A stretch of 64,000 nucleotides of DNA from Cyrtodaria siliqua (taxonomy: Eukaryota > Mollusca > Bivalvia > Adapedonta > Hiatellidae), in the NCBI GenBank assembly GCA_037043455.1, contig JAWPHD010001135.1, positions 124,001 through 188,000 on the forward strand, in the 5' to 3' direction. The position numbers and the translations under genes were made by a program. The first letter of the stretch is position 1, and the number at the start of each line of letters is the position of its first letter. Below the pieces are notes generated by a model, which was not told the DNA's origin, searched no databases, and saw only the letters and a program-made list of their open reading frames with translations. Shown here in pieces: positions 1 to 11,200 of the stretch.

Positions 1-129
1 TAGTGTTTTTAGTGCTGTGTGGTGACTGTAAAATGTCTCTCCGACTGCATATCAGTAGTATTGTTACTTAGTGGTCCTACGGCAGCATTCCTCGATAGTT
101 ATCTTTCAATTTCAAGTTATTACATACTA

Positions 130-400
130 AAATCTATGATAAGAGAGATGACTTTAACTTTGACATTGCTAACTATTCACATTTAGATGGTGATGTACAT
201 CGTGCTGCATCATACGGGGCTCTCCCAGCTAATTCGTTTTGCTAGGGAATGTAACGATGTTAAGAATGTCAGTTATCGAATTCAAGTTATTACAAGTAAA
301 CTTCTACAGCAAGGTTTTCGTTATCAAAACTACGTAGATATTTCTCAAAGTTTCATCACCGCAACAAATGCCTGCTGGAGAAGTACAACACCAACATAAA
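130..400 (+). pseudogene. Naiad/Penelope-like RT, C-terminal fragment
   Basis: The translation in shifting frames gives YDKRDDFNFDI, SHLDGDVHRA, then a KLRRYFSKFHHRN-like stretch. This matches, block for block, the C-terminal part of the Naiad reverse transcriptase seen intact on the minus strand at 1641-2255. Several frameshifts and stops separate the blocks, so it is a dead fragment. Only the post-RT region is present; no catalytic motif is included. Confidence 0.75.
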
Positions 401-499
401 TCGATCTTCATATATATGGCCTAACATGTGATAAAATGACGTAAAACACCATTCAAACAAACAGAACAAATAGTTATTTATATTTTAAGTAGAGGTGAG

Positions 500-605
500 A
501 TTTTATTCATCTTTGTAGTTGTTTGTTCCTGTGCGTGTTTGTGTTGACTGTTGTCCCTGAATTGCTGCAATTCCTGTTCGACTTTTATATCCACCTTTGT
601 TAAAT
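500..605 (+). repeat. Naiad 3'-UTR end fragment
   Basis: The stretch resembles the terminal part of the Naiad 3' UTR found many times in this window: a TTTG-rich segment, then GTTGACTGTTGTCC and CCTGTTCGACTTTTATAT. It is in sense orientation. The match is imperfect. Confidence 0.5.
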
Positions 606-785
606 CTCTAGCTTATTCATTTTTCTTCTGGTCTTTATCACACTTGTTCAGAGTGCTTAAACAAAACATCAGTATTGAGCAAAACCTGAGTATATGTCTT
701 TAAATGAATGTCTCTAAAGAGTATAAAAGAAGTCATTTCGCCGAACACGATCAAATTAATACAAAAATAGTGTAGCCTCCGTTTC

Positions 786-1116
786 ATGGAGACTTTCAAG
801 AACGGTAAATTAACTTATACTGATTTTAAAAGTTGTATTAACACATTTAACTCTTGGCAAGTCGCTTGGGATTTGTCAGTTAACAATAAGCTCCATTCAG
901 TTAAACCGTTACTTGGAGAATGGCGTTCTTCTAGTAGACACATTCGTTGAGAAGAAGTTGTCCTAGCCCGGTGCAGAATAGGGCATACACGTTATACTCA
1001 TTCATATTTATAACAAGCTGAGCAGTTACCACAATATATACCCTGCTTTGTACCGTTAACATATTGTTGGAATGTGTAGACTTTGATCCTATGCGTCAAA
1101 GGTACTACAATGTTAA
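786..1116 (+). mobile_element. I-like LINE 3' region, left half, split by the Naiad insertion
   Basis: The decayed reading frame gives YTDFKSCIN, then an NSWQVAWDLSVNNKLHS-type stretch, then RCRIGHTRYTHSYL and a CVDFDPMRQRYYNV end. The same C-terminal protein segment recurs at 31.75-32.04, 41.6-41.9, 52.7-52.9 and 53.34-53.5 kb. It is the cysteine/histidine tail that follows RNase H in I-group LINEs. The frame is broken by at least one stop and by a small deletion that removes the LTVKH segment. The sequence stops at TGTTAA and resumes after the Naiad at 4293. Confidence 0.8.
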
Positions 1117-1570
1117 GAAGGATAAAAATATCGGACAGGGAAAGCAGCATTCAAGGACGACAGTCAACCACAAAACACAAAAACAAACACGCAAACATAC
1201 AAACGAAAAGGCAAAGGTAATAAAAAATGCAAACGACATCACTAACACAAAAGGGTTGACAATAGGGCTACCGCCTTGGAACGGTCAGTTGCAAAGTAGG
1301 CCACTGGTGGTTAAAACCGGTTCTAGGGTGCACCAAACCTCACACTTACACTACCGGACAGTGTAAATAAAGAAATCCCCGCCATGATCTTATCTCTAAC
1401 TAACAAGGCAGCATCAATAGGCAATATAAGTAAAACACAAATATGCTCGTGTAAATATAATACACAAAAAACAATAGCCTAGAAAGCCACAATGAAGGTA
1501 CTCATTGACTTGGCAGAAGCCAGAGCAGTAAGAGAATACACCATTAAGGGCACGACAAGAAAGATCATGG

Positions 1571-1632
1571 ACAAACATCAAACGCCACCATCCCAATGGG
1601 CTTTAGGTAGGCGTCATCATAGGGTCCACAGC
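1571..1632 (-). promoter_or_regulatory. Candidate SECIS element overlapping the Naiad stop codon
   Basis: On the minus strand ATGA (1617-1614) is followed by CGCC(T)ACC, then TAAAG, a small CCC-ATT-GGG helix, GGTGGCG, and TGAT (1580-1577). CGCC-ACC pairs with GGT-GGCG, giving a 7-bp stem with one bulge. TGGAC upstream pairs with GTCCA downstream as a lower helix. ATGA, the apical AA and the 3' GA are the SECIS hallmarks, and the extra small helix resembles form 2. A three-base offset before TGAT is atypical. The stop TAA lies inside the hairpin. Copies at 22.28, 21.44 and 37.76 kb keep the main elements of the fold. Confidence 0.6.
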
Positions 1633-4291
1633 CTGTCCGGTCATCGTACAATTAAAGAGGAAAGCATAGTGGCGAACTGTAAAAGGGTCACCACCAAGCA
1701 TGCAGTACGTTGCAAAATGATATGGTCATAACCTCTTTTGATAAACTTTTTAACAAGTTTAACAAAGATAGTATGAAAGTGATCATGAGCAAGAATCTTA
1801 CGAAGTTTATAAAGCACATCACCATAGAAGTCAAGTTGTGATAGTCCTTGTCGCAGAAGAGTCCTTAAATTATATTTATATATGGAAAGAAGATCAGGGT
1901 TACGATAATAAAATTTTGAAAAGGTTTTACGAAGTTTATGGTAACGGTAACCCTGATTGAGTAACTTTTTAGTTATACAAAGATTACGAATATTAAAGTC
2001 CTCAACTCGAGTACAAGCTCTAGAAAAACGAATAAGTTGAGACAGATACACCCCATAAGAAGTTGCTCGGGGAACATGCCCATCCAAGTGGGGATAATTA
2101 ACAATGTCAAAATTAAAATCATCTCTCTTGTCATAGATTTTGCTAATTATTTTACCATTTTCTATCGAGAGATCTAAATCAAGAAAAGAAGCGTTATTAT
2201 CAGATATATTTTCTTTATTAAGCCGAAGTTCTTTAGGATAAATATTATGAACCATAGTTGGAAAGAAAGGGTTGTCAATGTTCAGTATGTCATCCAGATA
2301 CCGAGAGGTGTCGGTGAAAGACTCAGCATGAAATCCCTTTCATAACAAAATGAAAACAAATCTGCGACAAGTGGTGCACAGTTCGTACCCATAGGGATAC
2401 CAACAATTTGTCTATAAACGGTGGTACCATACCTGACGAAAATATTATCTAATAGGAAGATGAGTGCTTCACAAACTTCATAGCAAGTCCACATAGTATA
2501 ATTGTCTAAACTGCCGTAAGTGGAAAACGCTTTGATATTATTACATGCCAAAAATGTAGTATTTTCTCTAGCGAATGTTTTTTGAATAAGAGAAATTAGC
2601 TTGTCTTTAATAAGATGATGTGGTAAGGTTATACATAGTGTAGAGAAGTCATAAGTACTTATTGATGAAACTTGACCTTTATTGAACATTTTTTCAAGAA
2701 CGTCTCCTGATTTTTTTATAGACCAAAATAAATTAATCCCAGAGTTTTCATAAGTTTTATCACAATATAGTTTAATGTGATATTTAACGGCAGTAAGACA
2801 ATAAGTTAAAAGTTTGGAGATGTTTGTTGTGGTGCAGGCACTAGAATTAGAAATAAAGCGAGCCTTATACGGATTTTTATGTAATTTAGGAATCCAGTAC
2901 ATGGTAGGCAGTTTATTTTGCTTATCGTTTACACCAGCCTTGAAACTAGTGCACCGAGTGATATGTGCGGAAACAACATCATCCTCAGTAGAATTAACTG
3001 GAGTATACGAATTGGTGCAGCCGAGTTCCAGAGATAAAACATTGACGTAATGTAGGCGTCAAACAATAATTACATTATTAGCTGCTTTATCTGCAGGAAC
3101 TAAAACAAATTTATTATGAAATTCCTGAATTCCCGATTTTAGATTACGAAAGGAAAACCTAGGTCTCGGAGGTGGTAAAGAGGCGTTATCATTATAAAAG
3201 TTAATACGTGTATCTATAATTTTAAGAATAGACTTTTCCCAAGTAGAAAGCGAGTTTAGGACCATTCGAAAACAATGCCGAATACGTTTATCAACAATAT
3301 CAAAAGTATCAGTCATGACATGACCTGCTGGAGCATAGCAATATGTTGATGTGTTGCATTCACATTCCTTAGGAGTATTATGTACTATATCAAGGTCAGA
3401 AACTATTTTGTTGTAGTTGAAAATATTATTTCTAATAGGCTTTTTATACTTATAACAAATTACAGGACATTCGGAATGTTTGAAATATTTTGGGATACAA
3501 TCAACTACATGAGTATCCCGAAAAATACTAGGCATGTCAATGAAATCAATACCTTTATTAATATATAGTAGTTTTAGAAAATGCCTGACGTGATCAGACT
3601 CCTTGTCAATATGGGGTCGGAGAACATGTTGTGTGTAGCTTTGAACTATGGAAGCAGTGTTATACAAGGGATCTATACGAATGAAAATTTTGTCGGCTTC
3701 CTCGTCGATCAACTTTAGTGAAGAAATAGACAAAGAGGTAAGCCGTGAAAGCGTAGAGTGCTTTCCAGACTGTTTACAAATAGTATGTAAATCAGCGACA
3801 TAAATAATTACACGCGATTTACGTTTGATGTTACCATTACACCTAAGACCATGAGACCTAGATTTACCCTTTCGAATAGAAAATATAGAAAAATGTCAAT
3901 ATTAGGATCTTTAGAAATATTTCCTTGTTGATAAATATTGTCATTAAGGCCGAGTGGATAAGGTGTCTGTAAGTTTTTCATCCACTTAAGTTCTGCAATA
4001 TACATGTCTAGCTTTTATTTTGAAGCTTTTAGTAGCATCAATATCAAAAAATAAATATTCAACCGGTTGAACAGTTACGTAATTAAAATTATGACCTGAC
4101 TGACGAAAGTGTTGGAACAAGTAATTTTTTAACTTTTTAGGATTACTTGCATTATACTTGTGTTCACGAAATCGAACTTTTAAGGATCGACCTGTTTGTC
4201 CAACATATTGTATACCGCAAAGTGGTGCATTTCAAGTCAGAACATAAATGACGTGAGTAGTACGTCAATCAACATTTGAAGCTAGACATAC
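1603..4291 (-). pseudogene. Naiad GIY-YIG endonuclease/reverse transcriptase ORF with in-frame TGA codons
   Basis: The protein would nick target DNA and reverse-transcribe the element RNA in the nucleus. Visible parts: CGIQYVGQTG as the GIY-YIG core with downstream R and H residues; an RKSRV-type basic linker; CEC; ADKAANN; YWIPKLHK; YDFSTL; VGIPMGTNCAPLVADLF; RYLDDILNI (active-site DD); then the conserved C-terminal extension ending MTGQAVDPMMTPT and TAA. Three TGA codons lie in frame at family cysteine positions: 4265-4267, 4232-4234 and 3059-3061. Separate from these, true damage is visible: frameshifts near 4003, 3885, 2320 (just before YLDD) and 1665. The TGA codons are best explained as selenocysteine codons; the frameshifts make this copy inactive. 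Confidence 0.82.
4021..4291 (-). other. GIY-YIG endonuclease domain of the Naiad, two TGA codons
   Basis: The open frame reads ASNVD-TGA-RTTHVIYVLT-TGA-NAP and continues into LCGIQYVGQTGRSLK. In related elements the motif before GIY-YIG is C-x(n)-VIYVLTC-xx-C, part of the CCHH metal-binding set of PLE endonucleases. Both TGAs therefore fall exactly where the family has cysteine. The frame between and after them is intact for about 85 codons. Confidence 0.8.
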
Positions 4292-4292
4292 A

Positions 4293-4620
4293 TACTATGA
4301 AAGAGTTATTTGATACTATAGATTTTAGTCTTGTTTTAGATTTCCTAAACGAAATCAGACTATATAAATCATTATAATGAGTTCTTATAATATATTTACT
4401 AGTTTATATACCCGTTGACGGGCATTTGTTGATTTACATATATAGTTTATATTACTACCATATCATCCCTTATTTTAATAATTTTATCTTTATATATTTA
4501 CATTAATCTTTAATTAATACTTCATTTCTTCATCTTTCATCAGTTTTTGCGCACAATATGACTTGTTTATGTGTCGACGTGTCGTAAAACACCATTCATT
4601 CATTCATTCATTCGATTTAA
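4293..4620 (+). mobile_element. I-like LINE 3' end, right half, with (CATT)n tail
   Basis: This continues the copy broken at 1116: the frame gives TMKELFDTIDFSLVLDFLNEI and ends at TAA. A 3' UTR of about 220 bp follows (CCCGTTGACGGGCATTTGTTG, then GTGTCGACGTGTCGTAAAACACC) and closes in CATTCATTCATTCATT. That ending is shared by copies near 12.9, 16.6 and 42.1 kb. Confidence 0.85.
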
Positions 4621-4624
4621 TTTC

Positions 4625-5060
4625 ATTAAATTTGCTTTGAAAGATAGTAGGATCTGTACTGGATTTGTTACTATTACAAAGATCAAAAATAATTGTTCGG
4701 TGTTTCACAAGTCCACGGTGGAATTTGACGTACTTTGTACTTGGCCATCACATTTAGGTCGATTTCAATGTCTCTTAATTTTGGTTTAATACGAAGACCA
4801 AATGGTCGAATGGCCTTCGGTTTTCTATCAAAATGAGATACATAACTAGGATTAAAAACAGAGTATCGAAAGTTGGGTTGGAATGGTTAGATTGTAATTT
4901 AATGGCATATTTAAGGACTAAATGGTCCCGTCGATGATACAGGGATAGTTCATTAGCTTCAACATATACACTTTCTGCTGGTGATGTATGAAAGGCTCCT
5001 AAGGCGAGTCGTAATCCTTGATTATGTATAGGATCATGCATCTGCATGTATGACATGTTT
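4625..5060 (-). pseudogene. I-like LINE RT/RNase H linker fragment
   Basis: The minus-strand frame gives DPIHNQGLRLALGAFHTSP, YVEANELSLYHRRD and, after a frameshift, RPFGLRIKP and VRQIPPWTCETP. These blocks sit between reverse transcriptase and RNase H in I/Nimb-like LINEs, and the same blocks recur at 30.9-31.1 kb (plus) and 36.4-36.75 kb (minus). No catalytic residues are included. It abuts the (CATT)n tail of the neighbouring LINE. Confidence 0.75.
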
Positions 5061-5175
5061 TATTGAGCCGTCGGTGCCGTCGGTGCCATTGCGTTCGTGT
5101 GCTGTGATTTTTATAGGACCGTTTTTTATCATTCTTGGATTTGCATTTATTTTTTAACTGTTTTGATCATTGCAG

Positions 5176-5288
5176 ATACAATACGGTTTTGGGCTGGCTC
5201 TATTAAGGCTTACACGTCAGACAGGAAAGGCAGGAATGCACCTGTGATAGTTGTTGGTACTCACAAAGACCAAGTGAATGACCAAGCG
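5176..5288 (+). CDS. Roco gene exon: end of Roc GTPase domain
   Basis: The acceptor TGCAG precedes 5176, and the donor GTAATT follows GCG at 5288. The translation DTIRFWAGSIKAYT..APVIVVGTHKDQVNDQA contains THKD, the base-recognition (G4) motif of Ras-like GTPases. The exon begins with two bases of a split codon and ends in phase 0. Confidence 0.75.
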
Positions 5289-8200
5289 GTAATTATCAAT
5301 TTGGCAAATTCACAAACGTGTGAACATTCTTGCTTTTTATTCAGACTTGTTTTTTCTCTTACACTGACAATAGTTTAATAAATTGGTACAATGTAATTCA
5401 TTTCCGCTCGTTCGAGCTCATGCGATTGTGCGTGTGTACATGTTGAAAACATATCTGAAGAAGTAAATACATTTGAGGAAAGTATGTATAATGTTTATAT
5501 ATGTTCTACATATATATCAACAACCTTTTTATTTTTTCTAAAACGATCATATTTTGTTGTATTGTGGTACACGTATATTGCTCTTACCCTTGTAGGCAAT
5601 CGACAGAATTTTTGCAGAGATTATAAAAACAATGGAAATCGAAGACTTACAATGTATTGCTATCGACAACACTTCCCCAACAGATGACGCCGCTTTGATG
5701 GCACTCAGAATCAGAATCAGAGAAGAAGGCCTGGGCATTATTGAAAATAAAATACCAGTTAAATGGCTTGCCCTTGAATACAGTATTCTCCAACTGAAGA
5801 AAAGCGGCAGACTATTAATTTCGTTTGAAGAGTTACATCGCCTTGACAGCGTAGCTGATGATCCATAGCATACACGTGAACAACTGACAGAATTCCTTGA
5901 ATATGAACACTGCAAAGGTCATCTGATGTATTACCCCGCCGGTGGTCTCGACGATATCGTAGTTTTAGAACCAATGATCCTAGTTAGGTTCATCAACCTT
6001 ATTATGAGAAAGAAACCAAAAGAATCGTTTCCACAAAGCCTTCGAATAAGGAACTACGGATGGTGTAGTGATGGTGTCTTCGATCAGGAGTTCATCAATT
6101 GCGCCGTTAAGAATGAAATGAACGACTTCAAAGAAAGCATCCATACAATTATCAGTCTGCTAATTCATCTGAAAATAGTATACCCCAAAACAGAACACGA
6201 AACAAACATGGTTTATTTCATGCCTTGTTTACTGGAGAACAAACCAGATGAAGATCTGGTTGCTTCAAGTACACATTGTAAGATATCGCCACCTATCAGA
6301 TTTACATTTGTAGGACACATGATCCCACCGGCGTTTTTCCACTCACTGATATCCGCGTTACTCTTAGAATGGCCACCGGACACAGAGATAGAAAGCGATT
6401 GTATTCGTATTTACAACCACTACGCATGCTTTCAGATACGAGGTGATACAGGTCTCCTTGAAATATTCTGGGAAGATCCAAACATCTGTTTGTACATCGT
6501 AAACTTCTCTAGACAGAGATCTATCAAGGGAATGAACTGCAAGGAGTGTTTGGAAACCGTTAAATGGCATATAAAGGATATACTGCGAACTTACAGGCTA
6601 CCCAATATCAAATGCAACATCTTGGTTGGATGCCAAGATAGCAGGCACATGGGCAAACCCTACATTAGTTATACACGTTTACTAGTAAACAAAGAAGTCA
6701 TGTGCAGCAGTAATAGCAGAGCAGAAAGGCATTCCGTTACGCTGGAGGAGGCACTGCAAAGTTGGTCTCCAGACAAGTTTTTCGTCTCTATGGTATATGA
6801 ATCTTTCCCTTACAAATTTTGCATCTTTTATATAGTCCCGTAGATTTATTAGGATAGTCATTTAGGGTTTCGCCTGAACCCAATTTCAACAGAAACTTTT
6901 TAATATTTCCAGAATCGCTGACGTGTTATGGGTTCCAATTAAAAAATGTTAAGCCAAAGATACTAAACAACGTTTAATGTTTGATGGAACGTTTGCTTTT
7001 TAAACGAAAAGCGCCGAAAACGGGAATAAATTTATAAAAATATATTTGAGCATATTAGAATCATATTAAAGTGAGGAAATATTCTAAATTCATCTGCATA
7101 GTTTTGAAGTGTTTTGTTTTCAAAATGCCGCCATGATCTATGTATATTCTCCCAGAAATATGTTCTTATAGTGTTCCAAATAATATATTTTAATAGCCAC
7201 AAATCCCTGTGGGATTTCATTTATTTGTATTTTGATGAATGTGTGTATTGATCATCAGTCATGTGACTATGTTTGTATAGTAAATATGTTTCCTCATGGG
7301 CCAATCTGGCCTAATAGGGATTTCTTTATTTACACTGTCCTGTTATAATGGGATGAAAGTAGGGTAAGTGTGAGGTTTGGTGCACCCTAGAACCTGTTTA
7401 AACCCCCAGTGGCCTACTTTGCCACTGACCGTTCCAAGGCGGTAGCCCTATTGTCAACCCTTTGTGTTTGGGATGTCGTTTGTATTTATTATTACTTTTG
7501 CCTTCTTGTTTGTCTGTTTGCGTGTTTGTTTCTGTGTTTTGTCCTTGTATGCTACTTTCCCTGTCCGATCTTTTTATAGGGCTACCGTCTTGGAACGGTC
7601 AGTGGCAAAGTAGGCCACTGGGCGTTTAAACCGGTTCTAGGGTGCACCAAACCTCACACTTACCCTACTGTCATCCCATTGAAACAGGACAGTGTAAATA
7701 AAGAAATCCCCGCCATGATCTCAAGGCAGCATCAATAGGTAATATAAGTAAAACACAAATATGCTCGTGTAAATATAATACAAAAAACAATAAGTTTGTA
7801 AATCACATCTCCATAAAAGACGGGTTGTGATCGCAGAAGTGTTTTAAGATTGCTATTATATTTGTCAAGAAGATCAGTATTAGGTTAATAAAATTAGAAA
7901 ATGTCTTACCTAAATACTTTTATAGCACAGTGGCGTTGCTTGTGCAGTGTGGCAGCAGTAAAACGTCTCCCCGCGGTTGCAATCAGGAGTTTTATTCATT
8001 TGATCTTTTGGATCGCTGAGCCCGATACTTATATTTAAATATCGGTGGTACATCTTCAAATGTTTATGTCGATTCGGTGGTTCCACTACTCCGGCCGATA
8101 AAGGCTCTGGATATTGTTAACCACCCATAGGATATATTGTCTGCTTTTTAATGTGATGCGCAGGCTTCATAACCGCTCGTCCCAACTAAATTTCATTTTG

Positions 8201-11200
8201 TTTATTTCGCATAGCCTTTTTTAGATACTGGGACCATACACCGCTGGACATGGAATTATGCCATTAATAGTAGATGTCCACCGCCAGATGCATGCCGTCT
8301 TCGGGATGGTTAAAAATCTGTACTATTGATTTTATGAATATTGAGTTCTGCTCAACCCGGGGATAGGGGCTATGAACGGTAGCATATTTCACTATCTTTC
8401 ATGAACAGTCTCAATCAAACCGAGACTACAATATTTCGTATTATCGTGTTCGGTCGTTTCCAAAGGTCCCCTCTCATACCCTTTTATGGTAAGGGTAACC
8501 CTGTTGGAGGAGTTTTCCAGTAATGTTAAGATTACGAAGGCTGAAGTCCTCAAAAGCCACTGGGGACTTAAACCAGGTTCCAAACATCACTCTTACTTTA
8601 TTGTCATCCCAGTTAAACGAGAGAATGTAAATAAAGGTTAAATTATCTAACTGAAAAGTGGTATACCTATGAGTAAAAGCCCTCTGAAAAACAATGATTT
8701 TTGTTGAGAAAAAAAAAGAAAAGGGTGCATATAATGGTTAACTGTATTGAAATGTTGACCATTGCGGAGCCGTTAAACGACTTCTTTATTTACACTGGCC
8801 TGTTTTAATGGGTTGACGGTAGGGTAAGTGTGAGGTTTGGTGCACCCTAGAACCGGTTTAAACCCCCAGTGGCCTACTTTGCCACTGACCGTTCCAAGGC
8901 GGTAGCCCTCTTGTCAACCCTTTTTGTGTTTGTGATGTCGTTTGCATTTATTATTGCTTTTGCCTTCTTGTTTGTCTGTTTGCGTGTTTGTTTCTGTGTT
9001 TTATTTTTTACTGTCCTCCTTGAATGCTACCTTCCCTGTCCGATATTTTTATATTTCCTTTTTTATATACTGTCGCAAAAGACATTTCAATACTGGTTAA
9101 CCCGTTTCTAACGCATTTTAGTGTTTTTTTCTTCTCACAAACGCTTTCAAATAAAACTGAATGACGTCACGTTTTTGAACTGGAATTTCGACGGGTTATG
9201 CGCTATTAATAGTCGCACTTGAACGTCAACCAATCGGATTGCCGGATTTTATCTAGTGCGTTAGATAGCCTATCATATATCTTATTCACTCTAACAACAT
9301 TTCTGCGTTACAACTGACTAATTCAGTATTTGTTTGTATTTAACAAATTCTAGCAGACGACAGTAACGGATACAGATCAACGGCTTAGCAGACCACCAGA
9401 AGACAAATGTCTTGCAAGACTTGCATGCAAGTTAAACGATCATGATGCAAAGTCATTGACAGCTACACTCATGCTTCAAAATGCGCTGAGTATTGCCAGA
9501 CGAGCAGTTTCAGAAAGCCATGGTAACAGCGATCTTGCTCGTTTCGAAGTTTTGAAATACTGGAAGCAAAGTTCGGAGACTGGAACGCTGACCATTAGAA
9601 CACTGCTGAATCTTCTTACACATACTGGCGATTATTCAAGTGCAGACCTGGTAGAGGTAATGTTCAAGGCTGTGCCAAAATGCACATACGGTAATATTAA
9701 TTAGTCTCGAGTAAAGCCAACGAATTTGGTACCTGTGTCACACATCTCTTATGTATAAGTATTTATTAAGTGTTCAGAAAAATATTATTTGCAGTTATAA
9801 ATAGTGTACATGTCTGCACTATACACAGATCATTTGTGCGTATTTAACTTGCTACAATTGTATTTCACGTCGATAAAATCGTTATAAAGCTGCTATCACT
9901 TTTCATATTTACACTTTTAAAGAGAGTCATAGCTGTTGTTACGAGTAAAATGTAACTAAAAAAGGAAGCAAAAACAGCAATACAAATTTATTAAGACTAG
10001 GCTTAAAGTGGTAAGCGGTAACGTCAACGCACAGACGTACATTCAAGACATTCTTGCCGCCGAAGCAGTTACATTTCTTCAACAACACGGTGCAAACGCC
10101 ATTTTGCAACACGACAATGCGAGGCCACACACAGCCGCTGTGACACGTCACTATTTAGAGGCAAATAACGTTAACGTACTGGATTGGCCGGCGAATAGTC
10201 CAGATCTATCGCCCATCGAGCATATTTGGGACGAGTTGGGACGTCGTGTACGTCAGGATGACACTATCCAAAGTGTGCAGGACCTTTCAGCAGCACTTGT
10301 CCGCGAATGGAACGCATTAGCTGCAGACTTCGTCAATCGTTACGTCAGAAGCATGCGACGTCGCATTCTTGCGTGTATTCGGTGTAACGGTGGACACATG
10401 AGATATTAGCGAGGTTTTGAATATTTTTCTGTGGATTTGAATGGACTTAGATTGCTAAAAGGCTAAATCGTTTTTACGCCTATTTTTTTAAACTGCGATT
10501 TATGTTTTTTTTATTCGGTATATTTCGATGATTTTTTTTGTGAACATCAAACAAAGATGTTATTAAAATCAAATCATGCTACCATTGTTAGTTCTTTCTT
10601 ACAGTCTCAGATTTTGCAGGAAAACAAAGTGGATACTTTTTATTTTTGCTGAGTATAGAGGTAAGTGAATGCTATTTTCACTGTAGTCCGTCTGAGATTC
10701 AGTTGGGCTAATATCAAGAGATTTGTTAACCTCTGTATTATAAGACTGACCAATAACAGTATCACCGAAAGAGTATAAAAGTGGTGCTTTGGAAACGGCC
10801 GAACACGATAAATACGTTAATACGATAAATACAGTTAATGTAAGAAGAAAGCTCATTCTCAATTCTTATTCACAAGCCGAATACAAACTAGGTATTTCCT
10901 GTTCAACGGGATCAGGGGATTGATCCGAAGAAGGCTTGCCAGATAAAAGTGGATTAACCACCTTATCGCCAGCTACATCATTGCCTAGTAACAAATGGAC
11001 ACATTCAAATGTCAAAGAAGAGCTTATTCCCAAAGCCAAAGGTCCAGTAACCAAATTTGATGACAAATTAATATTATGAAGAGGGACAGTCAAATAACCG
11101 CATATGTCTGCGTATCTGCTAATAATAATGATTGAGGAGCTCTTATGTCACGTCATATTTTAATAGGGATAGGTTTGGTTGAATCACCAATAAGTGATTT

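Larger units (their letters stand above)
1117..4292 (-). mobile_element. Naiad-type Penelope-like element (permuted domains), about 3.18 kb
   Basis: Read on the minus strand the order is GIY-YIG endonuclease (4291-4021), a linker with a CxC motif (CEC, about 3357-3365), a reverse transcriptase ending in YLDD (2289-2300), a C-terminal extension, a stop at 1603-1605 and a 3' UTR of about 490 bp. An N-terminal GIY-YIG domain joined to RT by a CxC linker is the published signature of the Naiad clade; classical Penelope elements carry the endonuclease at the C terminus. Both ends are defined by the interrupted LINE: TGTTAA at 1111-1116 and TACTATGA from 4293 join exactly as in the uninterrupted copy near 41.8 kb. 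Any target duplication is at most 1-2 bases. The 5' end lies just upstream of the endonuclease with no in-frame ATG, so the copy is probably slightly 5'-truncated. Confidence 0.88.
6793..9356 (+). other. Roco intron 2, filled with repeats
   Basis: It runs GTATATG...CTAGCAG. It contains Naiad fragments in both orientations, a copy of the R2 repeat family and part of a TA-flanked repeat (listed separately). About 6,800-7,300 shows nothing recognisable. Confidence 0.65.

Noticed and set aside
5850..5889. A 40-base intron removing the TAG in the Roco exon (GTAGCT...CTGACAG)
   Set aside because: Far too short for an animal intron, and it would delete conserved COR residues.
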